64,000 bases of DNA from Macrobrachium rosenbergii (GCF_040412425.1 NC_089762.1:19585702-19649701), one strand, 5' to 3'. Positions 1-11,852 are shown, counted from the first letter of the stretch. The notes: a model not told the origin generated them from the letters alone. Program-made: numbers and translations.

Positions 1-298
1 ATGCTGTAAAGTAAAGATGAGAATGGCATAAAATATAAATAAGAAAATCATAAGTGTGACAACACAAAACAAAAAAAAGCTGTAGCAGTTCTCTGATGCC
101 AGCGAGTTTGTGAGTTCGTATGTACCCTACTCACATGATTGCAGTTATCTTTTGGATCATAAAAATAAAAAATGAGAAAATACAATAAACATATAAATGA
201 GAAGGTAGTCCCCTACTTACGATGGGGATGAGTTACAATGGACCCATCGTTAGTCGAAAATATAGTCAGTCAGATGCAGCCTAGCCTATACTGTACAG

Positions 299-475
299 TA
301 TGAAGTTTTCATAGTAAAACTAATATTGGATTACTTACCTGCGCACCTGAATTCGCCCTTGATCCCACTAGCCCGAACAACTCTCAGTTACAAATCCACT
401 ATTAGGAATTTTAACAGCCAGTGTTACCAACGCTGCAGGTAAAATCTTGTCACTTGAGCTACCATAACAAATGGT
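299..475. repeat. DIRS A left inverted terminal repeat
   Basis: The outermost ~40 bases (TGAAGTTTTCATAGTAAAAC...) are unique to the left end. From about 340 to 475 the sequence is the reverse complement of 3199-3338, sharing for instance GGTAAAATCTTGTCAC with GTGACAAGATTTTACC. Confidence 0.8.
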
Positions 476-570
476 TGGCAATGCTGACGCAGGTGTGCAC
501 CAACACTCCCACTTTCGTCAATTGCTTTGTTCAAGGTCAAAATTGATGTGGGGAAAGGAGGGTGGGAATC

Positions 571-658
571 ATTCAGGTGTTCAGGTAAGTATTACAATAT
601 TAGTTTTATTATGAAAACTTCATATTGCAATACACTCCCTGAACACCTGAATTTGCCC
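571..658. repeat. DIRS A internal complementary region
   Basis: Read in reverse complement, this stretch is the right end of the element (..CAGGGAGTGTATTGCAATA) joined directly to the left end (TGAAGTTTTCATAATAAAAC..). This is the circle-junction mirror expected of a DIRS element. It lies just downstream of the recombinase 3' end in element orientation. Confidence 0.82.
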
Positions 659-844
659 AATTAACAACATTTAGAGGAGGAGGGATCAATTCTATTGCAC
701 GCCTTTTGAAAACCACAGAGATGGTAGCTCACCAATCTGCTCTGCATAAAATATCCGTTTAAGTCATACACTCACCATATCAATCAATGCTTTCATTGAA
801 GAGACATGTTGGAGAGTACTTTGATCGACAGTCAGGTCAGTACT

Positions 845-1215
845 CTTGGTCCGTCAACCTCCCATGTGGCTCTTCAGAGCCCCTCATGTATGGAGGAGAA
901 TGAGGCAGAGTGCAAAGCTGCTGGTCCTCCAGGAGAACAATCTAAGTTTGAGGCCCACCCCCTTTTTACAACCGCAGGAATGGCAGCTTACCGATCTGCT
1001 CTGCATAGGATATCTATTTAGTTATACACTCACCTTATCAATCGATGCTTTTGGTGACCAGACATGTTGGAGTGTACCTTGATCACCCGTCAGGTCCGTA
1101 CTGTCTCAGTCTGTCGACCTCCCACGTGTTTCTTCAGAACCTCTCATGTACGGAGGAGTATGGTGATCTCCCACGTGGCTATTCATAGCCTCTCATGTAT
1201 GGAGGGAAAGGAAGC
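845..1215. repeat. Degenerate copies of the A/C-family ~51-bp repeat
   Basis: Units of the form CCTCCCATGTGGCT..CTCATGTATGGAGG occur near 860, 1117 and 1166. The last two are about 50 bases apart. The same unit is expanded to about eight copies in element C (38350-38766). It lies in the 3' non-coding part between the internal complementary region and the recombinase. Confidence 0.65.
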
Positions 1216-1554
1216 AGTGTGCCAAGCCGCTGATCCTCCGGATAAGGCCCGACGATCGACGAGTGAAGAAGTATCTCAGCGCGACGAAATAGCCTCGCCT
1301 ACTAGAGCACCCCCTTGGACTCTCATACGGAAACTATCAAAGACTAAGATACTTAAAACGTACTAAACTTAAGTTCTTGTGATTATACTATCACTGTTGC
1401 CTAAGAATTCTAAAGACTAAAAGGAATTCCTCTATCTGGTTAATCTAAGAATCTCCTCACTACGTGAATACCACCTCAGCTAAATGAATGCACCCTAGGA
1501 AATAGACTTCGCCGCTACATGTGGACTAAGAGAATAACCCTCCGAACCTCTGCA

Positions 1555-2560
1555 CTAAGCGAATACCACCTCAGCTAAATGAATGCACCCTAGATAGTAG
1601 ACTTCGCCGCTACACGTTATGAGGCAAATCGAACGTCTCTTAAGAAAGTAAACACAGACGGACTTCCAAGTAGCTGCCTCCAGAATAAACGGCACTGAAT
1701 AATTCCTTAAAACGGAAGATGAAGTGGACATACTCCGAATACTGTGCGGTCGGGGAAATACGGAGCTGAAGACGATGAAGAACAACCCTGTGAAGCCTGG
1801 AAAATCACCTCCTTCCAAAAGTAACTAATCGCATTCTTTGACAGCGGATGGGAAGGATTCTGCTGAGAGACAAGAAGTGTGTGCGGAAGCAGACGGAGTT
1901 TCCCAACCTTTGATAAACAGACTTTAATGCTCGCACTGGACATAAGATATCTCCGCTGGATCGCCAGTAACGAACACTTGCAGATAAAGAACTTTAAACG
2001 AACGAGGCAGAGTTTTAACCTCCGACACTGTCTTCGCCACAAATTCCAGAAGACAGACAAATAGGTATCATTTCTCACATAGGAACCCAACCTAGAAACT
2101 GCCTGAAGCTTGCCCAACCCTTTACCTGAAGCTAAAGCCCTTTAGCTGAAGCTAAAGCCATAAGAAAAAGCAACTTCTTAGTCAGTGTCTTAACGTTATA
2201 GCTTCAATGGGTTCAAAGGCAGGGGAATGCAAGTAAAATATTGAAGTACTTCCAACAAGTCCCACGGAGGGGCCCAAGTCGGCAAGACAGGACGTTCAAT
2301 CTTAAAAGAACGTAATAAATCATCGATTATCTTACTACTAGAGATTTCAGGAAGGTGGAAACTACTTGTACCACTAATCGTTGAGCAGTAGTCAGCAATA
2401 GCCGAATACGAAAGACCCTTGACTTTCCGAAGAAATAAAAGAAAATCAGCTATTTTGGCTATGGAAGGTCTAGAGATGGAATGACCTCCCTTACAACACT
2501 AACTTCTATGCCTTGTCCAGCTGAACCTGGTAGGGCTTACGGGTTGACTTTCTCAAGCTA
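1555..2560 (-). pseudogene. DIRS A tyrosine recombinase, degenerate
   Basis: The C-terminal part (1555-1818) reads PHSIRSMSTSSSVLRN, the H-x-x-R box of DIRS recombinases, followed by ILEAATWKSVCVYFLKR, where a tyrosine sits near the place of the catalytic residue. Upstream (1707-2117) LSKNAISYFWKEVI matches the segment before the H-x-x-R box in B, D and E. Near 2340-2430 the frame reads YSAIADYCSTISG and ISSSKIIDDLLRSFK, the core-binding region. At least two frame changes and internal stops break it. In an intact element the enzyme would integrate the circular cDNA. Confidence 0.72.
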
Positions 2561-2639
2561 AAAGAAAACTATCTACATACAGCTTTAGGGAGTCTGGACT
2601 GTCTAGCGGCTCTCTCTACAGTCGCCCTGCAACTAGGTT

Positions 2640-3144
2640 CAGCATGCGAGGGTTTGGATAATCAGGGTGAGAATGCGGTCATCTGAGAAGAAGTTTCACA
2701 TGGGTAGGGACATCGGAACTTCCATAGGGAGCTCTAGGAGTTCCGGAAACCAAGCGTGTTCTGGCGAGCAGGGAGCTATTAGAGCCATGGACATCTTGAC
2801 ACTCTCCCACAATTTCCTTATTACCTGATGAATGAGACTGGATGGAGGAAAGGCATACACCTGCATGTGATTCCAATTTGTAACGTTACATCAGTGCCTA
2901 TCGACATGGGGACCACCATTGGTGAGAAATAAACCAGAAGATGATGGTTTAATCACATCATGAATAAGTCCACAGTTGCTGGCCACTTACGGAGAACCTG
3001 ACATATTACTTCCAGAGCCAAAGTCCACTCTCCCCCGCAATACCTTAGCGAATCAGCCAGTACGTTGAGACTCCCAGATATAAATTGGGGAAGAAGGGAC
3101 ACTTTTCGTTCTTCACACCCTCTCAGGACTCTGTGCTTGAACAA
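2640..3144 (-). pseudogene. DIRS A RNase H / methyltransferase-like remnant
   Basis: The 63-residue frame 2953-3144 reads FISGSLNVLADSLRYCGGEW then TLALEV..RKWPATVDLF. These are the end of the RNase H domain (N-x-LADxLS) and the start of the DLFA segment that leads into the methyltransferase-like region in DIRS elements. The frame 2679-2876 continues with SSIQSHSSGNKE and APYGSSDVPTHVK. The remnant stops abruptly at about 3144, only ~55 bases from the right terminal repeat, so RT and gag have been deleted. Confidence 0.65.
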
Positions 3145-3198
3145 GAATTAGCTAAGGCTAATGGTGTTCTAAGCAATCCCTCTCATGAACATCCAGAT

Positions 3199-3352
3199 AC
3201 CGTTTGTTATGGTAGCTCAAGTGACAAGATTTTACCTGCAGCGTTGGTAATGCTGGCTGTTAAAATTCCCAATAGTGGATTGGTAATTGAGGGTTGTTCG
3301 GGCTAGTGGGATTAAGGGCGAATTCAGGTGTTCAGGGAGTGTACTGCAATAT
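3199..3352. repeat. DIRS A right inverted terminal repeat
   Basis: Reverse complement of the left repeat from about 3199 to 3338. It is followed by the right-specific tip CAGGGAGTGTACTGCAATAT that is mirrored in the internal complementary region. Confidence 0.8.
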
Positions 3353-3684
3353 TATCTTTATACATACAGTAAACGGTAGCCTAGCCTACACTATACAGTA
3401 CTTTACACATGTACAGTACTGTACTGTACAGTACTGTTACTTCTTGTTATTCCTAATTATTAATATCATCTAATTCTGGAGGTTCAATGCAGACTGGCTT
3501 ATGATAATACAGTACAAACAACGAAATTGCATAGCACAAACAAGAATTGGATGTGTACTGTACTCACCAAGATTCGGTCTGTCATTGGCATACTTTAGCA
3601 GTGTTAGACTGTTGAGGGCTAAGCTGAACTAGTAAATATCTAAAGAGGAGGATGACAATGGTAAAGCAGCAGAGGATCATCAAT

Positions 3685-5425
3685 TCACTCCTCTTCAGCT
3701 GTTAGTTTATGAGATGTAGAGGGTTGAGGCTCAAATGTGGTGGAAGGCGCGGTGGAAGGGGATAGCACTGGTGTTATTTTCTTAAGGAAGGCATCCATTG
3801 TAGCTTGCACAGTCTGTTTTTTTCGTTTTTTGTAAGTGACTTTGTAACATGCAAGAACGTCTGGAAAGTCCTCTCTCAACTTTAGCCAATCATTCCAAAT
3901 TCACATCCATTTCACTGAACAGTTTCATACCATGTTCAATTGAGGCAAATGCCTCTGATATTGTCTTTGTCGCAAACTTTTGCTCTGGCTCTTCTTCAAT
4001 TTCTTCTTCCTCTTCTGCCTTTTTCTCTCTTCTGCAAGCTCAATTAAATCTTCTACCATTAGCTCTACATCTTGTACATCTATGAGTTCTTGGATATCTT
4101 CCTCTTCAAGTTCTAAATCTAAACTTTTTTCCAGTTACACAATCTTTTTATTAATTTCCACAACTGCTCCATCTTTATCAAAACCTCTAAATGAGTTCAC
4201 ATACACTTTTAGGAAACTTTTCCAAATCCCATTTATACATTCTTTCTTTACCTCCTTCCATTCCCTTCCAATGTTCAGAATGGCATTCGCAACACTGAAT
4301 TCCTTCCAGAAAGTTCTGAGCTCTTTGTCCTCATTACCCATAGCTTCAACAGCCTGAGTAAATGTGTTCTGAAGATAATAGGCCTTGGATGTAGCCACAG
4401 TGCCCTGATCCATGGGTTGTATGAGAGAAGTTGTGTTTGGTGGCAGAAACACCTTTTATGTTCTCATTGATATCTCCAAAGTGCTGAGGGTGGCCAGGAC
4501 CATTGTTAAGAATCAGAAGAATTTTGAAGGGGATTTTTTTCCCTACAATATTCCTCCACTTTTGGAATAAAGCAATGCACAAACCAGTCTTCGAAAATGA
4601 GTATAGTCATCCATGCTTTCTTATTGTGCTGGTAATGCACAGGAAGTGTATATTTGCCAATTCTTGCTAATGCTCTCGGATTTACAGAGTGATAAATCAT
4701 GAATAGCCTGAGTTTATACCTAGCCACAGTTCCCACAAGCAGAAAAGCCAGTTGATCTTTGTATGCCTTAAACCCTGGCATCGTTTTGCCTCTTTGTAAA
4801 TGTAGGACCGTTTGGGCATCCGCTTCCAATACAGCCCCATTTTGTCGACATTGAAGATTTGATCCGGCAAGTACCATTCATCAACGATGATATTATGTAA
4901 AGCATCATTAAATTTAGAAGCTGATTCAGCACCAGCACTTGCTGCTTCACCGCCAATTTTCACACTATGAAAATTATTGCAGGTTTTGAAATGCTGATAC
5001 CAGCTATGACTTGCTAAAATTTCTTTGGTGTGGGTATCATCCTAGTCTTTCTTTAGTTCCTTGAAAAGCAAGCACGCTTTTGTTTGAATGTCAAGAGGCT
5101 CAGTGGAATATGCTTGTGTATCTGGTCCTCCATCCATGTGACCAGTAACTGCTCCATTTCTTCAAAAGGCCCCTGATCTCTTCTTTGTAAAAATTGTGGA
5201 ATGAACTGAAGCAGATGCCTTTACAGCATCCATTATCCATTTCTTGTCTTTAATGATAATGGATACCATTACCTGCGATAGATGCTCGTTAAGTACTATG
5301 GCCATAACTGCCTTTCCTGGGGCATTCTGGTTGATAATTTTCATTTTCTTCTCCAGAGTGATAGAATACCTCCTCTTCATCACACCACCAGCTGGAGATT
5401 CACTTTGGTATTTGGAAAACATGCT
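3685..5425 (-). pseudogene. Tigger-like (pogo-type DDE) transposase, degenerate
   Basis: Reading from 5425 downward in several frames, there is an N-terminal CENP-B/helix-turn-helix-like region (KRRYSITLEKKMKII, about 5290-5380), then a linker (EEMEQLLVTWMEDQ near 5130-5165), then a DDE catalytic core. The first acidic block reads FNVDKMGLYWKRMP near 4815-4860. The second reads ILLILNNGPGHPQ near 4487-4525. The third reads PPNTTSLIQPMDQG near 4405-4450. In active Tigger/TIGD proteins the second block normally carries LDN, so the catalytic aspartate appears replaced by asparagine (codon AAC). The first block has lost the usual ET after VD. Frame changes occur between 4452 and 4877 and again near 5030-5160. 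Together these indicate a dead copy. The function of an intact relative would be cut-and-paste transposition into TA. Confidence 0.8.
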
Positions 5426-5949
5426 GACCTAACACAAATTTGCATTTTAGACAGTTCAAAATGGAAAAAAAATCATACACTAACACTGACCCACCTTTAT
5501 TACGTAGACAGCAGGAGTGAATGAGGGATAGGTCAGGGTGAGAGATTTGCACATCCCAGCCTCTCGGGGAAACATATTGTACTGCAGTCTGCTGCCTGAA
5601 CCCATCGTGCGAGATTTAAAGTTTTTGTCATGCTGTACAGTATTAGCATTGTCATCGTAACATCGAAAATACCGTAACTGTTATCACCATAGTAACTTTG
5701 AAATATTGCAACTCGAATCATCGTAAGTCAAAGACTACCTGTAGTATAAAATATTCAAAAAAATCCAAGATGAAGAAAATGGGAATCCTGACAACCCTTC
5801 ACCTAACATGTAAATGTGCTCAGTTGTAAATTCCAACTCTTCACCTTGGAGGTGGCAATGATGAACTTTCTTGTGTAAGTAAACAGAATTACCTGTACCA
5901 CTTATTTTTCCAGTGCTTCATTAAAATTTCACTTGATTTTCGTTCAATA

Positions 5950-6118
5950 TTTCTTTCTTCCTTATTAACCAACTTGTATTAATTTACAAGGCATCTTAAA
6001 GGTAGGATGAGGTGGCTAACTGTTCAGTTAAGTGTATTCTAACCTAAACAATCCGGGAATATCACTGATCTGGTGCCCTGCAAGTCCTAATGATGCTGGA
6101 TCAGTGATGGTTGACCTG
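5950..6118. mobile_element. Truncated end of a TA-flanked Tigger-type MITE
   Basis: The sequence ends GATGGTTGACCTG followed by TA. In reverse complement it matches the left ~160 bases of the element at 10311-11810 (CAGGTTGACCATCACT...GAGG..CAACTT). Only one end is present. Confidence 0.6.
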
Positions 6119-6388
6119 TACTAAAAATGTGCAATCTGTGAATCATCTAACACAAGAAACTTGTAACAATGCTGAAAATTACTGCACTTAGTGTTACCTT
6201 AAATATTAAAAAAAAACACAAATCATTCCTGAAGTTAAAGAAATAACTCTACTTAACATTCAAGTAAATTTTATATCAACCACAGCAAAAGCTCTATGCC
6301 AACACATATTTGAAAAACATTCTTAAAAAATACAACCAGATCCAGCACATGAGAGCTTACTTGGAGCCTGCGTAAAAGCAACTGCTTG

Positions 6389-6394
6389 TTTATT
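6389..6394 (-). promoter_or_regulatory. GDPGP1: Candidate poly(A) signal of the GDPGP1-like gene
   Basis: AATAAA on the minus strand, about 330 bases downstream of the TAA stop at 6723-6725. This implies a short 3' UTR. No transcript evidence is available. Confidence 0.4.
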
Positions 6395-6722
6395 TAGGAG
6401 ACATGGGAGAGAGAAACAGCCTTCTCTTAAACATACACAGTGCATCTTACAAATCTTAAGGTATGTCAGTACTGCAAATGTTATCTATATCTTCCTCTGA
6501 TGTGACAAGAATAGCAACTTAGCATCTGAGTATTCCTCCATAAAAAAATGTTATTGAAAATTACTGTGGATCTCTGGAAACAAAAACCACAAAAGGAACT
6601 AAGACATTCAATTGGGCTAGACAATCATTATAAATCTTTAGACAATATGTGAAAAACAAATGCATATAACCCGTACAAATACAAATACAACATAATATAG
6701 TATGCCAGCAATGACAACCAGC

Positions 6723-6835
6723 TTAGCTAAACAATTTTTTAACTTTAGGTAGCAAATACTCATAGGTGTCAGAACAAATATCTTTTATAGCAGGAACTAA
6801 TTCGTCTTCAGTTACAGTTGGCCATTTCTCCTCAG
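6723..6835 (-). CDS. GDPGP1: GDPGP1-like last coding exon (C-terminus)
   Basis: A pyrimidine-rich tract and AG acceptor (TCTCCCTACAG) end at 6836. The exon begins CT, which completes a serine codon with the single T left by the exon at 9867. It then codes for EEKWPTVTEDELVPAIKDIC and a short lysine-rich end, with stop TAA at 6723-6725. Length is 36 residues plus stop. The tail matches the expected position of the poorly conserved C-terminal end of animal GDPGP1 after the CELAGH motif. GDPGP1 phosphorolyses GDP-D-glucose to glucose-1-phosphate and GDP, which is thought to clear a wrongly made sugar nucleotide. The exon call rests on phase and position; the sequence itself is not diagnostic. 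Confidence 0.78.
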
Positions 6836-9122
6836 CTGTAGGGAGAAAAGATTAATTACTTTGTGTCAACATATGGGTAAAATGCCTTGTGTGGCACACT
6901 TTAAGTAGCAAAAAAATCTTTGCAATGTCCTTTTGAACACTGGCAGTAATGCTTTTCACATTTTACTCTTTAAAAGTTCCCTCTGTTCTCTTCCTGCTTT
7001 GCAGTCTCACTTTAACTTTTTGCCCTCCAATTTTCAATTCTCTTTTGAGAATAAATTGTTTAGGCCAGCCCTATAAATCTTGAACCAAGACTCAATGGTC
7101 TGGTTTGAGTAATTTATAACAATAATGTATTACTAAATGTTACTTGTGGTAATAATTGTAGTTGCCTTGAGTGTTCTGATCACAAAATTTACAAAACAGG
7201 AGAATTACTACACCAGTATGTCTAAGATTTCTACTTTAATAGCACTACGCTCACTACTGCACTTTTAAGAGAAGTTGTGGTATACTGTATATAATATGCA
7301 TTACAGTAGTATACTGTAACAAACAATTACAAAAGGATGACGTACTATAATAGGTTCAATTATATAGTAACTAAAGCTTAATGAAAGTAAATCTTATGCC
7401 AACCATACCTACTTTCAATTAAAATCTCATATGTACTGTGGTTGAAAGAATGTGGGTTTGGGTTTCATTAATTATATTTCTTTGCAGGAAGTAGAACAAA
7501 TGAGATTTTAATGGTAATTTTAAAACATTAAATACTATTTTTAAAATTATTTTTAAAATACTATAAATAAATGTAAAGGAAAATGTTTTAAATTGCTGTT
7601 TCTTAGATATGGACCACTTGTTTACAAATGCCATTCTTTGAGATTTCTGGCTTATACTAATTACAGTAACATCTATTTTAAGGATCTGTCACCTCTTGTT
7701 CACAAGGCAAATATAGTTTGCTGCATTCAAATAGTGGGGAATGAGAAACTAAACTCCCCAATTAGCAACAGCTGTATCTGTGAATACAAAAATTTTTCAC
7801 ATTTTTGTACTCACACAAAGTGCAAATGGTAGATAGATACTGACTCGAACTCAATGATCCAGACACAGTACAAGAAACTTCATGTTTTCTCATTTATATC
7901 TCAGAGACTTGAAACTATTTTAAGTCACAAAGAAGCCATTTTGGTTGTGGGACAGTATGAAGAGGGTTTTGATAGAGTGACTCCATTTTCCATGCCTCAA
8001 TTACTTTCAGCCCACTGGACTGTGGCGAGGCTGGGTGGGTACTATGAATAAGTAAGTAAGAAATAACCATTTTAATATAAAAATTTATATTCTATGTTAT
8101 CTTACTTAACATTCATAAAGCTGATTACCAAATTGACAAGGATAGCAGGATAGTGCAGCACTTGGTAAAAGATAGTAAACCCAACCCACAGAAAACATGA
8201 CTGGTTTTAAAGTCAAGACAAATAAAGTACTGTAATGGCAGCTTTGCTAAAACAGGAATTCAGTAAAACTCAAGAGGAGTAAACAGAGGTAGTTGACTAC
8301 AGCATTTTTTTGAAGTTCTTTCACATCAAATAAAAAAAACTGCTGACATAATGTCAGTTATCAAAACCACAGTGTATTTTTGTGTCATGTGGAAATTATA
8401 TTAAATTTTAACTAGTACACTAAACTTGTTCAACTTTTCTAGTGAAATTTTTTCTTTCTAACTATATCCTAGATCTGTCTTTGAGGAAGACCATTTGGTC
8501 CCTCAGAAGCAGGAAATGTTTACAGCACAAAAACCCAAAAATACAAATAACACCAAATTGAGAAAAGTCAATAAAATAATGAACAGACAGTGATCCTAGG
8601 TAAGGTTTAATACTTTCAGTTGCAGGAAAATGACAAAGGTAGGCTAAGTAAACCAAGGACCAGTGAAGAAACCTCATTCACAGAAGAAATAAAGGCACTA
8701 CATAATCAAGTCCTTCCATACAGAATATGTAGTTAAATAATTTAGTGACTAAACATTTTGATTGTAATAATATACATGTAATTATATGTTGAGGTTGACA
8801 GAAAAATCATATCCATAGAGGAAAACAGACTTCTAGGCATTTACAACATAGCAAACACCCAAACAATGACTTAGTACGCCCACCAGAGGACTGGTAGAGC
8901 CCAGATGCATGGACTGACAGTTAGAACTGGAGGATCTTATTCTACTGTAAAAGGCTGAAATTTTGGGTAGATAATTACAACGCTATTGTACAATAATGAA
9001 TTTGAGATAAAACATATACATATTTTAACCCTTCAAAGGAAGTTTGGTAGTTGCAGATGCAAACCAGTTTCAATCATAATTTTTCATATTTTTCTTTGTT
9101 TGCAACATTCTGGTTTTATATA
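6836..9122. other. GDPGP1: GDPGP1 intron sequence, no gene recognised
   Basis: AT-rich intron. Short open frames at 7419-8051 and 8462-8677 show no recognisable domain, splice context or homology to elements elsewhere in the window. Confidence 0.6.
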
Positions 9123-9818
9123 CAGTCAATCCCTGCCTATTCGCAGTTCAGGACTCGCGGCTTTACCTATTCAAGGATTTTTCTGTGGAACTCATCCCCA
9201 AATTATTTGCGAGAAATTTTCTAATTCACAGATTTTTTGTCAAGAAATATTCACTAATGATGTATTTTTCATATTATTTTCATGACTAAATACATTTTTA
9301 TGATAAAAAATTATTTACTAATCTTCAAATATTAATATTAATGTACACACAGCAAAATATCATCAAAATGTATTTTTTTAATGCATATTAAATATTTAGG
9401 CACTGTACAGTATTTAACTTCTCAGTGTTTCTGTAAAAAAAGAAAATGGGACTGCTTCAATACTGTGAGAGAAAATGGCTGTGCCTGAATATAGGGGGAA
9501 CTTGAACAGTTTTCACACTTAGCTGTAAGCCATATATTTTTACAGGTAATGTTGTAAGATGACTTTGAAATGATATTCAAGTGTTTTAGATAATAGTTTA
9601 AAGTATGTTCTGTGTAGGATGATAGTTTAAGGTATAAATTTTGTGTCTGAACTATTAAAATAAGTAGTTATAAACATTTTTTGAGGGTGTCTTTGGTGTT
9701 TGAACTATTTAAACAGCCAGTTATAAGCATTTTTAGAGGGGATGTCAAGCAGTCGCGGATTTTAGCTAATCACAGTTGGTTCTGGTCCCTATCCCCCATG
9801 AATACCGGGGGTTGACTG
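9123..9818. mobile_element. TA-flanked MITE
   Basis: The ends are CAGTCAATCCCTGCCTATTC and, in reverse complement, CAGTCAACCCCCGGTATTCA, flanked by TA on both sides (9121-9122 and 9819-9820). It has no coding capacity. The terminus type is Tigger/mariner-like. Confidence 0.8.
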
Positions 9819-9866
9819 TACCATTTTCATATTCAAAGTGAAAAGACAAAAAAGAAAATTACTCAC

Positions 9867-9932
9867 AGTAAAATGGTACATGGCCTGCTAGTTCACATAA
9901 CGCCACTGCAAATTTTGATACATCCTTAATAC
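9867..9932 (-). CDS. GDPGP1: GDPGP1-like internal exon with CELAGH motif
   Basis: This 66-base exon has acceptor TTGACAG and donor GTGAGT. It starts with GT, completing a glycine with the G left by the previous exon, and leaves one T. It codes for IKDVSKFAVALCELAGHVPF plus Y. In animal GDPGP1 the segment after the tryptophan-containing strand reads as a glycine, a short acidic loop, then a strongly conserved ALCELAGH block, so this is a diagnostic exon. The ~2.4 kb intron upstream holds two TA-flanked MITEs. The ~3.0 kb intron downstream holds one. Confidence 0.87.
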
Positions 9933-10310
9933 CTGTCAATAAGAATAAAACATGAAGCACGCTAGTTTAGCACAATATTAGTATTGTGGTTCATCCTTAC
10001 TGTCATGACACATGCACTAAAATAATTATCTTCAGTAAATGATTCAAACAACTAGAGTATTTATGAGAAAAACTACTATCTTGCCCAAAATGAGTAATGT
10101 AACTATGTATAAAAAAGGAAAGAATATTAGTGCCAGAAGCATATTGAATAAATTTAACAACTTTGAGGGGGTGGGGAAAGTAACATTCGGAAACGTAAGA
10201 AAATTTACAAAAACATTCCATCTGAGGTGAAATTTTAATCTTTAGGTTGTGTATTTGGGTTAAAGTACTTTCACTGATGAGGCTAACAGATTTGATAACA
10301 ATATCTAATA

Positions 10311-11810
10311 CAGGTTGACCATCACTAATCCGGCATCACTGGGACCTGGAGGGTGCTGGATTAGCCATTTTGCCGGATTAGCCATTTATTAGGCTAGAAT
10401 ACACGAAACCCAGTAGCTAAGCACCTCATCTTAGAATTAAAGTATCCCATAAATCAGTAGAAGTTGGTTAATAAAGAAAAGACAATTATCAAATACAGGT
10501 AGTGCTCGAGTTACGATATTTCGAGTTTACGATGGGGTTAGCAATTAATACCGGCACGAAAATACTTGGGAAATATTTTTAGATTTCGTGCAGGAGCAGG
10601 CAGCAGGTACAACCAGGCAGTGAGAGAGACCAACTTACAATAGAAAAACTTCTTTTGCTCCATCTCTTTATTCCATCTGCTAGTTAAAAAAGTAAAAGAC
10701 AATGATAAAAGTATTGTTAGTAACGTTATACTCTTGTGTAAATGCGTACAGCCATAAAAAACCAACAGGAAACTGTTGTTTTGCTAATAATCATATCGGA
10801 AAACAACTGTTTTGCTTGTATTTCAACCATCGTATGGTAGTACACAATTACTGTAGTTATGTTACAAATGACGTTAAGTCCTGTACAATAGGACTGATAT
10901 ATTTTTTACACTATACCCTTATTTGCTTTGGAGAAAAGATCGGCAGTGAAATATACAGTACTGCTACAGTAACTTTAAGCTGTAAGTTGTAGCTGAAGCT
11001 GAGAAAACAATGTTCAAGCTGCTAATGACTATAAATTATCATGCATCGGCAACATGGATGAAACTCGACCATAAATAAAACTGGAGAGAATGTATTTTAA
11101 TCAAAACTACTGGGCATGAAAGAATACAAATTAGTACTGTTTTCATGCCGATAAAAGATAAATATGTAAAGCTTGCATTATGATGAAATCAAGAGAAAAT
11201 AGTGAAAGGAATCTTGATTTTTTTTTTTACACAAAACAAACATGCCCCCAAAACAGCCAGCCGCGATTCCCGCGAGCGTCATATATTAACAAAAAAAATA
11301 GCTAAATTAATTTCACAACAAGACGTATTTAAGGTATATTTCGACTTAAAAACACTTCGTATAACGAAAAATATCCGTGTCCCAAATAAATAAAGTATCC
11401 GTATTCATTCACGCCAACTAGAAGCAAGAAAAGCGATATCGATTCCCAAAACAAAACATTGATCGCAATTTATAATACAAAAGCAATATGAGAATATACG
11501 CAATTGGATACAATGTAGTAAAGCATAACTTTTTAAAAGATCCATGAAAAAGATGCACATTCGTTATGTTGATGTTTGTATAATACTGTTAATATGTGAA
11601 TAGAGTTCAGTATAATGTAGGTTAGGCTACCAGTTTGTTGATGCAGCACACTGTGCCACCAAATCGGAGCGGCCGGTGAGCGAGTTAGCGCAGCGACCCA
11701 GGAAATTTGAAAATTACTGCGGAAACATTAGAAATTACTCTAGCCGAAATTTGTGCCGGATTACTGATTGTTCCGGACTACTGATTGCCGGATTAGCGAT
11801 GGTCAACCTG
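10311..11810. mobile_element. TA-flanked Tigger-type element, nested host
   Basis: The ends CAGGTTGACCATCACTAATC and reverse complement CAGGTTGACCATCGCTAATC are near-perfect inverted repeats, with TA on both sides. It is non-coding and contains a second element at 10496-11633. Confidence 0.82.
10496..11633. mobile_element. Nested non-autonomous element, inverted and truncated copy
   Basis: It begins TA-CAGGTAGTGCTCGAGTTACG. Along its length it is the reverse complement of much of 14253-15942 and 47698-50196; for example 11400-11540 mirrors 14860-15090. One end is missing, so only a single terminal repeat is present. Confidence 0.7.
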
Positions 11811-11852
11811 TACTTTAATACATGAAATACTGTGAATACAAAATGTACTATA

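Larger units (their letters stand above)
299..3352 (-). mobile_element. DIRS-like retrotransposon A, internally deleted
   Basis: The element has inverted terminal repeats (299-475 and 3199-3352), an internal complementary region (571-658) and minus-strand remnants of a tyrosine recombinase and the RNase H/methyltransferase-like region. Gag and nearly all RT are absent. A TAT trinucleotide sits at both ends (299-301 and 3350-3352) and at the internal junction (622-624 as ATA). This fits recombinase-mediated insertion of a circle without target-site duplication. It belongs to the same family as element C (37794-43314): same terminal sequences and same 51-bp repeat. It is inserted in the Tigger-like element. 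Confidence 0.82.
203..5740 (-). mobile_element. Tigger/pogo-like DNA transposon, inactive, with nested DIRS A
   Basis: The left end reads AGGTAGTCCCCTACTTACGA. The reverse complement of the right end reads TACAGGTAGTCTTTGACTTA, so the ends are imperfect terminal inverted repeats of the Tigger kind. A degenerate transposase lies inside on the minus strand. DIRS A (299-3352) interrupts the left subterminal region. The flank resumes after it with the same GTAGCCTAGCCTACACTAT-type sequence seen near the ends of the shorter elements at 14.3 and 47.8 kb, so those look like non-autonomous relatives. The right TA target is visible; the left target is not clean. Confidence 0.75.

Noticed and set aside
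1..202. Possible coding sequence at the window start
   Set aside because: AT-rich with no frame, repeat or splice signal that can be supported.
10702..10992. 96-residue plus ORF with Cys and Tyr rich sequence
   Set aside because: Inside a nested MITE; the homologous parts of the sister copies do not keep this frame.
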